DNA of 64,000 bases from positions 1 through 64,000 of the forward strand of contig NZ_JABEQJ010000010.1 in the NCBI RefSeq assembly GCF_014174255.1, written 5' to 3'. The notes beneath the pieces are model-generated. The model made no database searches, was not told where the DNA came from, and saw only the letters and a list, made by a program, of their open reading frames with translations. Position numbers and translations under genes: made by a program. Below, piece after piece: positions 26,773 through 35,308 of the stretch. Source of the DNA: Gluconacetobacter sacchari. GTDB taxonomy: Bacteria > Pseudomonadota > Alphaproteobacteria > Acetobacterales > Acetobacteraceae. Each line of letters opens with the position of its first letter. The stretch's first letter is position 1.

Positions 26773-27966
26773 ATGACTCCCCCCATCCGCGCCAGAATCT
26801 TGTGGATCTACGGTACCATCCTGTTCCTCTTCCTCGGCGCCTCGGCGGCCGTCACGCCGCTTTATCCGCTCTATCACGCGCAATGGCACGCAAGCCTGCC
26901 GATGTTGCAGGCCGCTTTCGCGGTGTACGCCCTCACGCTGCTCCTCGCGCTGCTGTGCCTGGGGTCTCTGTCGGATTATCTCGGCCGTCGTCCGGTCATC
27001 TGGCTCGCCATCGCGGTCGAGACCGTCGCCATGCTCCAGTTCGCGGTCGCGGCGAACATCGGCGACGTCATTTGCGGACGGGCCCTGCAAGGTCTCGCGA
27101 CCGGCATCGCCACCAGCGCGCTGAGCGCGGGGCTTCAGGACGCCCATCGCGAACGCGGCGGCCTCATCAGCGGCATGGTTCCCATGGGTTCGATGGCCGC
27201 GCTGGCCCTCGGCTCGGCCATCCTGGTCAGGTTTGCGCCCGATCCGCTGAATTTCGTGTTCTGGCTGCTGACCGTCGGCATGGTCATGTCCGCGGGCGTG
27301 GTCTTCGCCATTCCCGAAACCGTCTCACGCATACCCGGCGCGCTGGCCTCCCTCCGGCCACGAATCCACGTCCCTCTCGCGGCGCGCGGCGCCATGCGGC
27401 GGATCGCCCCGGCCAACATCGCGGTATGGGCACTGGCGGGCCTTCTGCTCTCGCTCGGCCCGGCAATCGCACGCATCGCCAGCCACGACGGTGGCGGGGT
27501 TCTGCTCGGGGGCGCCGTGGTCGCCGTCGTCATGGCGCCCGCTCTCGTCGCAATGGTCGTGCATCTCGCCGGACCGGGCACGCTCCTGCTGCGCCGGGGC
27601 GCGGTCGCCGTGCTGGCGGGGCTGCCGCTGGTGCTGATCGGCCTGCATATCGTGAGCCTGACCGTCTTTCTTGTCGGGGCGGCCATTGCCGGCGCCGGTC
27701 TCGGCCTGACTGTGCAGGGCGCTCTGCGCACGATCGTACCGCTCGCCGAATCTCACGAGCGCGCGGGGCTGGCCGCCAGCTATTTCGTCATGAGCTATCT
27801 CGCCTTCAGCGCGCCCGCCTTCCTCGCCGGCTTCGCGGTGCGCGCGTGCGGCCTGCGCGCCACGACCGACGCCTATGTCGCGCTTCTATTAATTCTGACG
27901 GCGCTCACGCTGCGCGGCCTGGGCCGGGACGGAACGATCGACGCCTGCCCGTCTCCCTCGCGCTGA
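26773..27966 (+). CDS. MFS efflux transporter (DHA1-like)
   Basis: 397 aa, 12 helices. The first-loop motif GSLSDYLGRRPVIWLAIAVE between helices 2 and 3 and the helix-4 GRALQGLATGIATSALSAGL are typical of drug:H+ antiporters. ATG 26773 with CAGGAG nine bases upstream is the start; the frame is open further upstream but antisense to the TetR gene. Export of a drug or metabolite under TetR control is the simplest reading. Confidence 0.9.
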   Translation: MTPPIRARILWIYGTILFLFLGASAAVTPLYPLYHAQWHASLPMLQAAFAVYALTLLLALLCLGSLSDYLGRRPVIWLAIAVETVAMLQFAVAANIGDVICGRALQGLATGIATSALSAGLQDAHRERGGLISGMVPMGSMAALALGSAILVRFAPDPLNFVFWLLTVGMVMSAGVVFAIPETVSRIPGALASLRPRIHVPLAARGAMRRIAPANIAVWALAGLLLSLGPAIARIASHDGGGVLLGGAVVAVVMAPALVAMVVHLAGPGTLLLRRGAVAVLAGLPLVLIGLHIVSLTVFLVGAAIAGAGLGLTVQGALRTIVPLAESHERAGLAASYFVMSYLAFSAPAFLAGFAVRACGLRATTDAYVALLLILTALTLRGLGRDGTIDACPSPSR

Positions 27967-28067
27967 TATCGCACTGCCATGAACAGGTTTCCATACCTCT
28001 CGATTCATGAAATTCTGCAAAACCGAGCCCGTCCGGTAGAACGTGAACCCCACGAGAGGTCGAAGCC

Positions 28068-28799
28068 TTGCATTCAGAACTGCTCGCCCTGTCGCTGGCG
28101 GTAGCCTTCGCACTCGTTGCGGCGCGAGGCAGCCAGTCATTTCGAAGACTGAAAGAGTCGCCACCCGAGAAGAAAGTCAGAATTTACAGATCCTGGCTCG
28201 CGATATCGTTTTTATGTTTCGGAGTCGCGGGATCCTGCCTGATTTACAACTTTGAACGCACGAATATTTCGATCTATCTCCCTTACCAGATCGCATTTCG
28301 CGTTGTGCATGAAAACACAAGCATTGACCTCAGCCAGCTTGTCCCGATGCTGTTCGGCTTTTGCATCGGACTGATCGCGATCGTTTTTGTCGCGCGGACC
28401 CGCAGGGGCAGGAAATTCTATAATACCGAAGCCGTCTCCGCCCTGCGCCCCGACACGCAGTCCGAGAAAACCTACCTGGTCCTGCTCTGCGTGAACGCGG
28501 CGATCTCAGAGGAGATCATGTTCCGCGGAGCCCTCCCCGTGTTGATATACACGATCAGCGAGAACGCCATGATGGCGATTCTTGTTGCCGCCCTCGCCTT
28601 TGGCTGCATGCATTACTATCAGGGCGCTCGCGGCATCCTGTCGACCTTCTGCCTGGCCATCCTTTTCAGCATTCTCCTGGGCGTGGGCTTCAATCTGTAT
28701 GTCGTGATGCTCCTTCATTTCTTTATCAACATGATGGCGCTGTTCGTGCTGCCAAAAATATCCCGCCTTGGCCGACCGAAGGAAACAGGGATGGTTTGA
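28068..28799 (+). CDS. CPBP-family intramembrane metalloprotease
   Basis: 243 aa with about seven membrane segments. CAAX-protease/bacteriocin-processing motifs are present: EEIMFRG (Glu148, Glu149, Arg153), GCMHYYQG (His182) and the last motif LLHFFINMM (His217, Asn221). Translation starts at a TTG preceded by GAGAGG. It is more AT-rich in codon use than its neighbours (ATA, TTT and AAA are frequent), suggesting recent acquisition. The substrate is unknown; relatives process peptides or give immunity. Confidence 0.85.
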   Translation: MHSELLALSLAVAFALVAARGSQSFRRLKESPPEKKVRIYRSWLAISFLCFGVAGSCLIYNFERTNISIYLPYQIAFRVVHENTSIDLSQLVPMLFGFCIGLIAIVFVARTRRGRKFYNTEAVSALRPDTQSEKTYLVLLCVNAAISEEIMFRGALPVLIYTISENAMMAILVAALAFGCMHYYQGARGILSTFCLAILFSILLGVGFNLYVVMLLHFFINMMALFVLPKISRLGRPKETGMV

Positions 28800-28845
28800 T
28801 ACCCTCCCGCCAGCCGGAAGTTGCCACGGCGGAACGATAAAACGC

Positions 28846-29070
28846 TCACTGAAGCCGCTCATCTTTCCTGCGAACGACGCGCGTCAGCGACGCAACCTGC
28901 TCCCTGACTCTCACCCAGAACACCGCTTCGTCGGCGAGATTCTGTTCCATGCACCGGACGATCTGCCGTCGGACGGCGAGGTAGGCGTCCGGCCCGAAGC
29001 CCCTGATGAGGCACGCCGCGACGTCATGGGCTGACATATACGACATTCTGCCTTCGTCCCGATCCGCCAT
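28846..29070 (-). CDS. Small hypothetical protein
   Basis: 74 aa from MADRDEGRMSYMSAHDVA, with GAGGT upstream of the ATG. The helical sequence YLAVRRQIVRCMEQNLADEA and FWVRVREQVASLTRV resembles small conserved alphaproteobacterial proteins of the DUF6961 kind, but assignment is tentative. No signal or membrane segment. It converges on the CPBP gene. Confidence 0.6.
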   Translation of the reverse strand: MADRDEGRMSYMSAHDVAACLIRGFGPDAYLAVRRQIVRCMEQNLADEAVFWVRVREQVASLTRVVRRKDERLQ

Positions 29071-29163
29071 TTCGACCTCATGCACCACCGACGACGTTCG
29101 ACGCCGGCAGGACGAAACAAAGGCGAATCCGGACACGCATCGTCCCGCCCTTCCTGGCGTCGG

Positions 29164-29320
29164 GCGGGTGATAACGTGTTTCAAAAGGGCAAAAGCACGC
29201 CCTGCCTATTTCCCAGACGGCACGCAACCGAGGTCACGCACCGCTGGACCATAGGTCCGGGTGTTGTATTCGGCAGGCCACCCGACATAGGAGGCCGCCC
29301 TTTTGAAAAGGCGTTATCAC
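29164..29320. repeat. Inverted-repeat pair enclosing about 106 bp (MITE-like)
   Basis: The left arm 29164-29190 reads GGGTGATAACGTGTTTCAAA then AGGGC. The right arm, from 29297, gives GCCCTTTTGAAA and GTTATCAC, its inverse with a 3/4-base mismatch patch between 12-bp and 8-bp perfect blocks. The spacer shows no ORF. It lies next to an IS5 remnant. It could be a small non-autonomous element or the ends of a deleted IS; no target duplication was seen. Confidence 0.55.
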
Positions 29321-29532
29321 GCGCCACCTTTAGAATAGCATGATACGAGGGCTCCCGTCACCTGCCGACGGAGCCGCGTCGCGACGCACGATAAACCCGA
29401 GCTCCCCAAATTGTCGTGACGATTGAGCCGGTTGAAAGGCCACTCGACGAGGTTGCGCGCCTCACAGAGCGTTCTGTCGCGGCCTCCGGGCATCGTCCGG
29501 TTTGATTTCGGCGGGATGACCGCATCGCGCAA
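29317..29532 (-). pseudogene. IS5-family transposase C-terminal remnant
   Basis: The minus frame reads AVIPPKSNRTMPGGRDRTLC, then EARNLVEWPFNRLNRHDNLG. This is the conserved YREXXK-like C-terminal region of IS5 transposases (normally RNLVERFFNRLK) in degraded form. Sequence after that is not transposase-like. Upstream, similarity continues only weakly and in shifted frames up to about 29.6 kb. Confidence 0.7.
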
Positions 29533-29671
29533 TCCGCCATTCCAGGTCGGCTTCCTGTGTCAGCGCCACGGGGAAACCGCCCGGCATGTCTGTAAAGCGG
29601 CATGCGCGATCATCAGGGAGATGCACCACAACGGGCGAGCGGCGATGTCGCGTCCGACCAGGCGAGCGCAT
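29533..29671. other. Degenerate sequence upstream of the IS5 remnant
   Basis: This stretch follows the remnant towards the LysR stop. Weak, frame-shifted transposase-like sequence may be present. No gene or regulatory site is evident. Confidence 0.3.
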
Positions 29672-30588
29672 TTACGCAACCGTTCCCCGCTCCGCGAGAA
29701 AATCGAGCAAGGCGCGGACGCGGGCGGGAAGCGGCCCGCCTTGACCGACATGGACAGCATGGAAATCTTCGCGATCACCCGGGTTGAATGCCTCCAGCAC
29801 CGGAACAAGCCGCCCGGCCGCGATATCGTCGCGTACCGTGTAGCGCGCCAGCCGGGCCAGGCCGTTCCCGCCGATCGCCAGTTGCCGCAGCGCCTCTCCG
29901 TCGCTTGCCTGCACACGCCCGACCGGCGGCACGACCACGGTTTCCCCATCCCGCCGCAGCGGCCAGCCATCGGCCGCGCGGACATAGCTGAAACCCAGCC
30001 GGTCATGCCGGTCCAGGTCGGCGATCGTCCTCGGCACCCCAAGACGCGTCAGATAGGCGGGCGCGCCGACGATCACCATGGCCGTCTCACCCAGTTTGCG
30101 GGCCACCAGGCGCGAACTTTTCAGCGGTCCCGCTCTCACCGCCACGTCGGTCCGTTCCGATAGAAGATCGACCACGGCATCGGTCTGCACGATATCCAGC
30201 GTCACGCCGGGATAACGAGCGAGAAAATCACTCAGGACCGGCGCAAGCACATGCGCGGCATAGGACGCGCTGGTATTGAGACGAATGCGCCCGACCGGCC
30301 GCTCCCCGGCTCCGGCATTGCGTTCGGCATCGTCATATCCGCCAGAATCCGCGTCGCACGTTCATAGAAGGCGCACCCCTCCGGCGTAAGCTGGAAACGC
30401 CGTGTCGAACGGCTCACCAGCCGCGCCCCCAATCGGGCTTCGAGGCGGGCAACCAGCTTGCTGACGGCGGAAGGCGTCATGCGGCACAGCCGCGCGGCGG
30501 CTGAAAATCCCCCCTGCTCGACCACACGGACGAAGACCTCCATCTCTCCCGAGCGGTTGATGTCGGACCGGGCCATCTGATCGTCCAT
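29672..30588 (-). pseudogene. LysR-family regulator, frameshifted
   Basis: The N-terminal HTH (MEVFVRVVEQGGFSAAARLC, then AVSKLVARLEARLG) is in one frame, running from 30588 to a premature end. The substrate-binding domain (LAPVLSDFLARYPGVTLDIV onward) continues in another frame from about 30330. A single missing base near 30333 explains it: restoring one G in GATATG(G)ACGATGCC yields the continuous family sequence DMDDAERNAGAGERPVGRIR followed by LNTSASYAAHVLAP. It is otherwise intact, about 304 aa. Either a recent loss-of-function mutation or a sequencing error. Divergent from an MFS gene it would normally control. Confidence 0.85.
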
Positions 30589-30681
30589 TTCACATATGAT
30601 GTTCCTTGTAGCACGCTATATCACAGCACCTGTCGCCCGCTATCGTCTCGTCACGACGATCGCGACAATGCGGGACCAGCC

Positions 30682-31857
30682 ATGCCCTTGCCTCTTTATG
30701 CCCTCACAGCCGGGGCCTTCGGTATCGGCGTCTCCGAGTTCGTCATCATGGGCCTGCTGCTGCACGTCGGCGCCGACCTCGGCGTGACGATCGCCACGGC
30801 GGGGCTGCTGATTTCGGGATACGCCCTTGGCGTGGTCCTCGGCGCGCCGATCCTGACGGTGCTGACCGGCCGATGGCCTCGCAAGCGGGTCCTGGTCGCA
30901 TTGATGGCGGTCTTCACGGCCGGCAATCTCGCATGCGCGCTCGCCCCCTCCTACGGCGCCCTCATGGCGGCCCGCATTCTGACGGCGCTCGCCCATGGCA
31001 CGTTCTTCGGCGTCGGGTCGGTTGTCGCGACCGGGCTCGTTCCGGCGGAACGGAAAGCATCCGCGATCGCCGTCATGTTCACCGGCCTCACGGCAGCCAA
31101 CGTCCTCGGCGTCCCCCTCGGCACATGGATCGGCCAGCAATTCGGCTGGCGGGCCACCTTCTGGTCCGTGACGGCGGTCGGCGTCATGGCGCTGGTCGTC
31201 ATCGCCATCCTGGTCCCGCGGGACGCGCGCCCGTCCGAGCATGCCGAGTGGCGCGCCGACATGCGGGTCATTCTGCGCCCGGCGGTCCTGCTCTGCCTTC
31301 CCACCACGGTCCTTGGCTATGCGGGCGTGTTCGCCGTCTTCACCTATATCGCCGTGTTCGCCGTCTTCACCTATATCGCGCCGCTGCTGACACATGTCGG
31401 CGGCTTTCCCGAAAGCGCCGTCTCACCCATCCTGCTGGTGTTCGGCGGCGGGCTGGTGGCCGGCAACCTGATCGGCGGCCGGCTCGCCGATCGCAACCTC
31501 CCGGCCACCATCGTCGGCACGCTGGCGGCGCTGGGTCTCGTCCTGGCCCTGATGACGCCCGGCTTCCACGCAAGACCGTCCGCCATCCTGCTCACCGGCC
31601 TTCTCGGCGCGGCGGGGTTCGCCACGGTCGCGCCGCTCCAGATATGGGTGCTGTCAAAGGCGGCAGGAGCCGGTCAGAGCCTCGCCTCCAGCGTCAACAT
31701 CGCGGCGTTCAACCTGGGCAATGCCATCGGCGCCTGGGCGGGCGGCACGGTGATCGCACACGGCGTCGCGCTGTCCGTCGTGCCACTGGCCGCGGCCATA
31801 TTTCCCGCCACGGCCATCCTGGTGGCGCTTCTGAACATGAATATCGGCAGACGGTAA
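30682..31857 (+). CDS. MFS transporter (arabinose efflux/AraJ-like) with internal duplication
   Basis: 391 aa, 12 helices: PLYALTAGAFGIGVSEFVIM starts helix 1, GTFFGVGSVVATGLV marks helix 4 and MFTGLTAANVLGVPLGTWIG helix 5. These are features of the YdhP/AraJ drug-efflux subgroup. A 27-bp tandem repeat duplicates VFAVFTYIA within what should be helix 7, adding nine residues to a membrane span and possibly disturbing folding. It is followed 22 bp later by an aldo/keto reductase, probably as one transcript. Confidence 0.88.
   Translation: MPLPLYALTAGAFGIGVSEFVIMGLLLHVGADLGVTIATAGLLISGYALGVVLGAPILTVLTGRWPRKRVLVALMAVFTAGNLACALAPSYGALMAARILTALAHGTFFGVGSVVATGLVPAERKASAIAVMFTGLTAANVLGVPLGTWIGQQFGWRATFWSVTAVGVMALVVIAILVPRDARPSEHAEWRADMRVILRPAVLLCLPTTVLGYAGVFAVFTYIAVFAVFTYIAPLLTHVGGFPESAVSPILLVFGGGLVAGNLIGGRLADRNLPATIVGTLAALGLVLALMTPGFHARPSAILLTGLLGAAGFATVAPLQIWVLSKAAGAGQSLASSVNIAAFNLGNAIGAWAGGTVIAHGVALSVVPLAAAIFPATAILVALLNMNIGRR
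31327..31380 (+). repeat. 27-bp tandem duplication inside MFS gene
   Basis: Two adjacent copies, 31327-31353 and 31354-31380, both encode VFAVFTYIA. They differ only in the final base (GCC versus GCG), indicating a recent in-frame duplication. Confidence 0.95.
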
Positions 31858-31879
31858 CGTATCGAAAAGGGAAACCACC

Positions 31880-32935
31880 ATGGATTACAGGTCTCTCGGC
31901 AAATCCGGGCTCAAGGTTCCGGTCCTCGCTTTCGGGGCGGGAACATTCGGCGGCAAGGGCCCGCTCTTCGGCGCGTGGGGCAGCACGGATGTGACGGAAG
32001 CACGCCGCCTGATCGATCTTTGCCTCGATGCCGGCGTCAATCTGTTCGACACGGCCGACGTCTATTCCGACGGCGCGTCCGAGCAGATCCTGGGCGCGGC
32101 GCTCAAGGGGCGCCGCCACGCCGCGCTCATTTCCACCAAGGCGACCCTTCCCATGGGCGACGGCCCCAACGACGCGGGCTCCTCGCGCTTTCGCCTGATC
32201 CGCGCGGTCGACGATGCCCTGCGCCGGCTCGGCACGGATTATATCGACGTGTTCCAACTCCACGCGTTCGACGCCGGCACGCCCGTCGAGGAAGTTCTGT
32301 ATACGCTCGACACGCTCGTGCGCGCCGGCAAGCTGCGCTATATCGGCGTCTCCAATTTCAGCGGCTGGCAGATCATGAAGACGCTGGCCGTCGCGGATCG
32401 GTACGGATGGCCGCGCTATGTGGCCAATCAGGTCTATTACTCGCTGCTTGGCCGGGACTATGAATGGGACCTGATGCCGCTGGGTCTCGACCAGGGCCTG
32501 GGCGCGCTCGTCTGGAGCCCGCTGGGCTGGGGGCGCCTGACGGGAAAAATCCGTCGCGGCGCGCCCCTGCCGCCGGAAAGCCGACTGCACGAGACGGCAC
32601 GCTTCGGGCCACCGGTCGATGACGACCATCTTTTCCGCGTCGTCGACGCGCTGGACGACGTCGCCGGCGAGACCGGCAAAACGGTTCCGCAGGTGGCCCT
32701 CAACTGGCTGCTGCACCGTCCGACCGTCTCATCGGTCATCGTCGGCGCGCGCAACGCGGAACAGCTTCGGCAGAACCTGGGCGCGGCAGGGTGGAAACTC
32801 ACCCCCGAACAGGTCGCGAAGCTGGACGCCGCAAGCGCCGTCACCATGCCCTATCCCCGTTTCCCCTATCAGCGGCAGCAGGGCTTCGCCCGCCTCGACC
32901 CCCCGCTGCCGCACGCCGATGCTGCATCGGCGTAA
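31880..32935 (+). CDS. Aldo/keto reductase
   Basis: 351 aa TIM-barrel NADPH oxidoreductase. The catalytic tetrad is visible: Asp57 (NLFDTADVYSDG), Tyr62, Lys87 (ALISTKATLP) and His128 (DVFQLHAFD). The later VGARNAEQLRQNLGAAGW motif binds the cofactor. ATG 31880 follows AAGGG. It is probably in an operon with the upstream transporter. The substrate is unknown; the family reduces diverse aldehydes and ketones. Its 3' end overlaps the convergent AraC gene by 95 bp. Confidence 0.92.
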   Translation: MDYRSLGKSGLKVPVLAFGAGTFGGKGPLFGAWGSTDVTEARRLIDLCLDAGVNLFDTADVYSDGASEQILGAALKGRRHAALISTKATLPMGDGPNDAGSSRFRLIRAVDDALRRLGTDYIDVFQLHAFDAGTPVEEVLYTLDTLVRAGKLRYIGVSNFSGWQIMKTLAVADRYGWPRYVANQVYYSLLGRDYEWDLMPLGLDQGLGALVWSPLGWGRLTGKIRRGAPLPPESRLHETARFGPPVDDDHLFRVVDALDDVAGETGKTVPQVALNWLLHRPTVSSVIVGARNAEQLRQNLGAAGWKLTPEQVAKLDAASAVTMPYPRFPYQRQQGFARLDPPLPHADAASA

Positions 32936-33878
32936 GGCCCAGGACACGCCGAAACGCCGCGCTGAAGGCGGCTTCCGATTCATAGCCCACCGAATAGCCG
33001 ATATCGGCAACGCGTCCGCCGGTACGACGCAGCCGGTCGGCGGCAAGCCGCATGCGCCAGCCCACGAGATAGTCCAGCGGAGTCTGCCCGACGACCGCGC
33101 GAAAACGCACCGCGAAGACTGTTCGCGACATCCCTGCCATGCCGGCAAGCGCCGCGAGGGTCCATTTTCGCGCGGGATCGGCATGCATCGCCCCGATGGC
33201 ACGAGCCAGCCGTGGATCGGCGAGCGCGCCCAGCCAGCCACCAGCCCCCCTGTTTTCCGAAGCGAGCCAGAGCCGCAGGACCTGAAGCAGCATGATCTGC
33301 GCCAGATGGTCGGCCATCAGGGCGCTGCCGACCGATCCGTCCCGCATCTCCGTCGCCAACTGTTCCAGCGACCACCGCAGCACCGCCGCCTGGTTCGAGG
33401 CATCGCGGACATGAACAATCGGCGGAAGGGCACCGCACAGCAAACCGGCATGATCGCCTTCAAAGAAAAAGCGCCCGCCGATCAGAAGGAAATCTCCCCC
33501 GCCATTGCAGGTCGCGACGCCATCCCTCGCCGCGTCATAGATCGTCGCCGAATGGATCGCCGGAAGAATGGGGTCGGTCGCGAAAAGAAAGGGACGTCCC
33601 CGGGTCAGCAGAAAGCAATCGCCGGCCTCGATCCGCACCAGATCGGTTTCCCCTTCGACCCGGACCCAGCACGCCCCCCGCAGGACAGTGTTGAATTTTA
33701 TGCCCTCATAGGCGGGAAACCGGATTGCCCACTCTCCCCCCGCATCGAGGCCCACACTGATCGCGCTTCGGGGCCTCAGCAGGGCAAGAACATCCGACAA
33801 CGGGTCCTTGGCGGCGCAATCCGAACTGACGCAACAGAATACCGAACCATGCCCCATGGATCGTTCCGTCGCCATCAT
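32841..33878 (-). CDS. AraC-family regulator with cupin-type N-terminal domain
   Basis: 345 aa. Residues 10-200 are a cupin_6-like sensing domain (LRGACWVRVEGETDLVRIEA, GDCFLLTRGRPFLF). The C-terminal AraC HTH pair is about 220-320 (LAALAGMAGMSRTVFAVRFR and VADIGYSVGYESEAAFSAAF). The MMATERS start has a good GGGAGAG. The last 28 residues are Arg/Gly-rich beyond the usual family end because the gene runs into the aldo/keto reductase gene. It is divergent from the SDR gene, a likely target. Confidence 0.9.
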   Translation of the reverse strand: MMATERSMGHGSVFCCVSSDCAAKDPLSDVLALLRPRSAISVGLDAGGEWAIRFPAYEGIKFNTVLRGACWVRVEGETDLVRIEAGDCFLLTRGRPFLFATDPILPAIHSATIYDAARDGVATCNGGGDFLLIGGRFFFEGDHAGLLCGALPPIVHVRDASNQAAVLRWSLEQLATEMRDGSVGSALMADHLAQIMLLQVLRLWLASENRGAGGWLGALADPRLARAIGAMHADPARKWTLAALAGMAGMSRTVFAVRFRAVVGQTPLDYLVGWRMRLAADRLRRTGGRVADIGYSVGYESEAAFSAAFRRVLGLTPMQHRRAAAGGRGGRSPAAADRGNGDRAW

Positions 33879-33944
33879 CGATTCTCTCCCGGCAGCCCTG
33901 GCATACCGCCTGGCATGCCGCCCTGCCCTTTTCGGAGAATAATC

Positions 33945-34901
33945 ATGAGCGACGACCAACACCCCCTCGGCTCCGGCTTCGGCGCCCGTTCGACCGCAGC
34001 AGACATGCTGTCCGGGATGGACCTGACGGGCAAGCGCGCGATTGTCACCGGCGGTCACTCCGGCCTGGGCCTGGAGACGACGAGGGCACTCGCAGCGGCG
34101 GGCGCCCGGGTGCTCGTCGCGGCCCGCGAACCCGATATCGCGAAGATCGCGACGCGGGACATACCGGGTGTGGAAATCGCGGCGCTCGATTTGTCCGACC
34201 TCGCCAGCGTGCGGTCCTTCGCCATGCGCGCCCTGGCTTCGCATCGGCATATCGACATGCTCGTCAATAATGCCGGCATCATGGCATGCCCCGCGCAGCG
34301 GGTCGGCCCAGGCTGGGAAGCGCAATTCGCGACCAATCATCTCGGGCATTTCGCCCTAACGAATCTGCTGTGGCCGCTGCTCGCCGGCGGCGCCCGTGTC
34401 GTCGCCGTCTCCTCGGCCGGCCACCACCTGTCAGGCATCCGCTGGCACGATGTGCAATGTGAGGCGGGCTACGACAAATGGCTCGCCTACGGGCAGTCCA
34501 AGACCGCCAACGCGCTGTTCGCCGTCCATCTCGATCGGCTCGCGCGCGACCATGGTGTCCGGGCGTTCTCCCTGCATCCGGGCAAGATTTTCACGCCTTT
34601 GCAGCGCCACCTGACTCAAGGCGAAATGGTGGCGCAAGGCTGGCTCGACCAGACCGGAGCGCCGGCCGACCCGACCTTCAAGACCCCGGCCCAGGGGGCG
34701 GCAACGCAGGTGTGGGCAGCGACCTCGCCGCAACTCGACGCATCGGGCGGCCTCTACTGCGAGGATTGCGACGTAGCGGTCCGCGCCGAATGCGCCGCCG
34801 CCCCGTTCGTCGGGGTCAAGGCGTACGCGACCGACCAGGGCGAAGCCGAACGGCTTTGGCATCTGTCGGCGGAACTCACCAATATCAACGCCTTCCTCTG
34901 A
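33945..34901 (+). CDS. Short-chain dehydrogenase/reductase (retinol-dehydrogenase-like)
   Basis: 318 aa. The nucleotide motif is TGGHSGLG near 35-42, NNAGIMACP follows, and the active-site Ser (SSAGHHLSG) and YGQSK catalytic Tyr/Lys are intact. N-terminal residues before GMDLTGKRAIVTGG and the C-terminal extension match the atypical SDRs annotated as light-dependent or retinol-type. CGGAGAA precedes ATG 33945. Probably controlled by the adjacent divergent AraC regulator. Confidence 0.9.
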   Translation: MSDDQHPLGSGFGARSTAADMLSGMDLTGKRAIVTGGHSGLGLETTRALAAAGARVLVAAREPDIAKIATRDIPGVEIAALDLSDLASVRSFAMRALASHRHIDMLVNNAGIMACPAQRVGPGWEAQFATNHLGHFALTNLLWPLLAGGARVVAVSSAGHHLSGIRWHDVQCEAGYDKWLAYGQSKTANALFAVHLDRLARDHGVRAFSLHPGKIFTPLQRHLTQGEMVAQGWLDQTGAPADPTFKTPAQGAATQVWAATSPQLDASGGLYCEDCDVAVRAECAAAPFVGVKAYATDQGEAERLWHLSAELTNINAFL

Positions 34902-34931
34902 CGAAGTGCGCGACACCACGATCGTTCGGCG

Positions 34932-35219
34932 ATGTTTGAGGACCCCAAAACCTTGCAAGGCCTGCGTCGCCCGCGAGCGGGCACGCTGGTGGAAACCTCG
35001 CCGGAAGCCATGCTGACGGCGGCCGACCTCGCAACGGATCACCGGCTGGGGATAGGGGATTCGGTCGTCCTCTCGGTGGCATCGCATGCAGGATGTGGGC
35101 TGCTGCTGTCCGAGGATTTGCAGGAGGGGTTCACCTGGGGCGGCGTCACGGTGGTCAATCCGTTCGCCACGTCACGGCATCCCCTGCTCGATGCACTTTT
35201 GATGAACGACGGCTCCTGA
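34932..35219 (+). pseudogene. PIN-domain (VapC-like) ribonuclease, C-terminal remnant
   Basis: The frame gives ETSPEAMLTAADLATDHRLG, then SVVLSVASHAGCGLLLSEDL and GFTWGGVTVVNPFA, the conserved C-terminal half of COG5573-type PIN domains. The N-terminal half with the first catalytic Asp is absent, replaced by the SDR 3' end, and the usual IWD is IGD. The 95-aa frame is therefore a stump of a toxin gene, and no antitoxin gene is adjacent. Confidence 0.75.
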
Positions 35220-35308
35220 TACGACGAGGAAACCCGGACGGGGCGCCATTGGCACCATGGCGGCCATACGCGCCCGGCCGGTTGCCATCGGAGGCCGATC
35301 GTGGCGAC

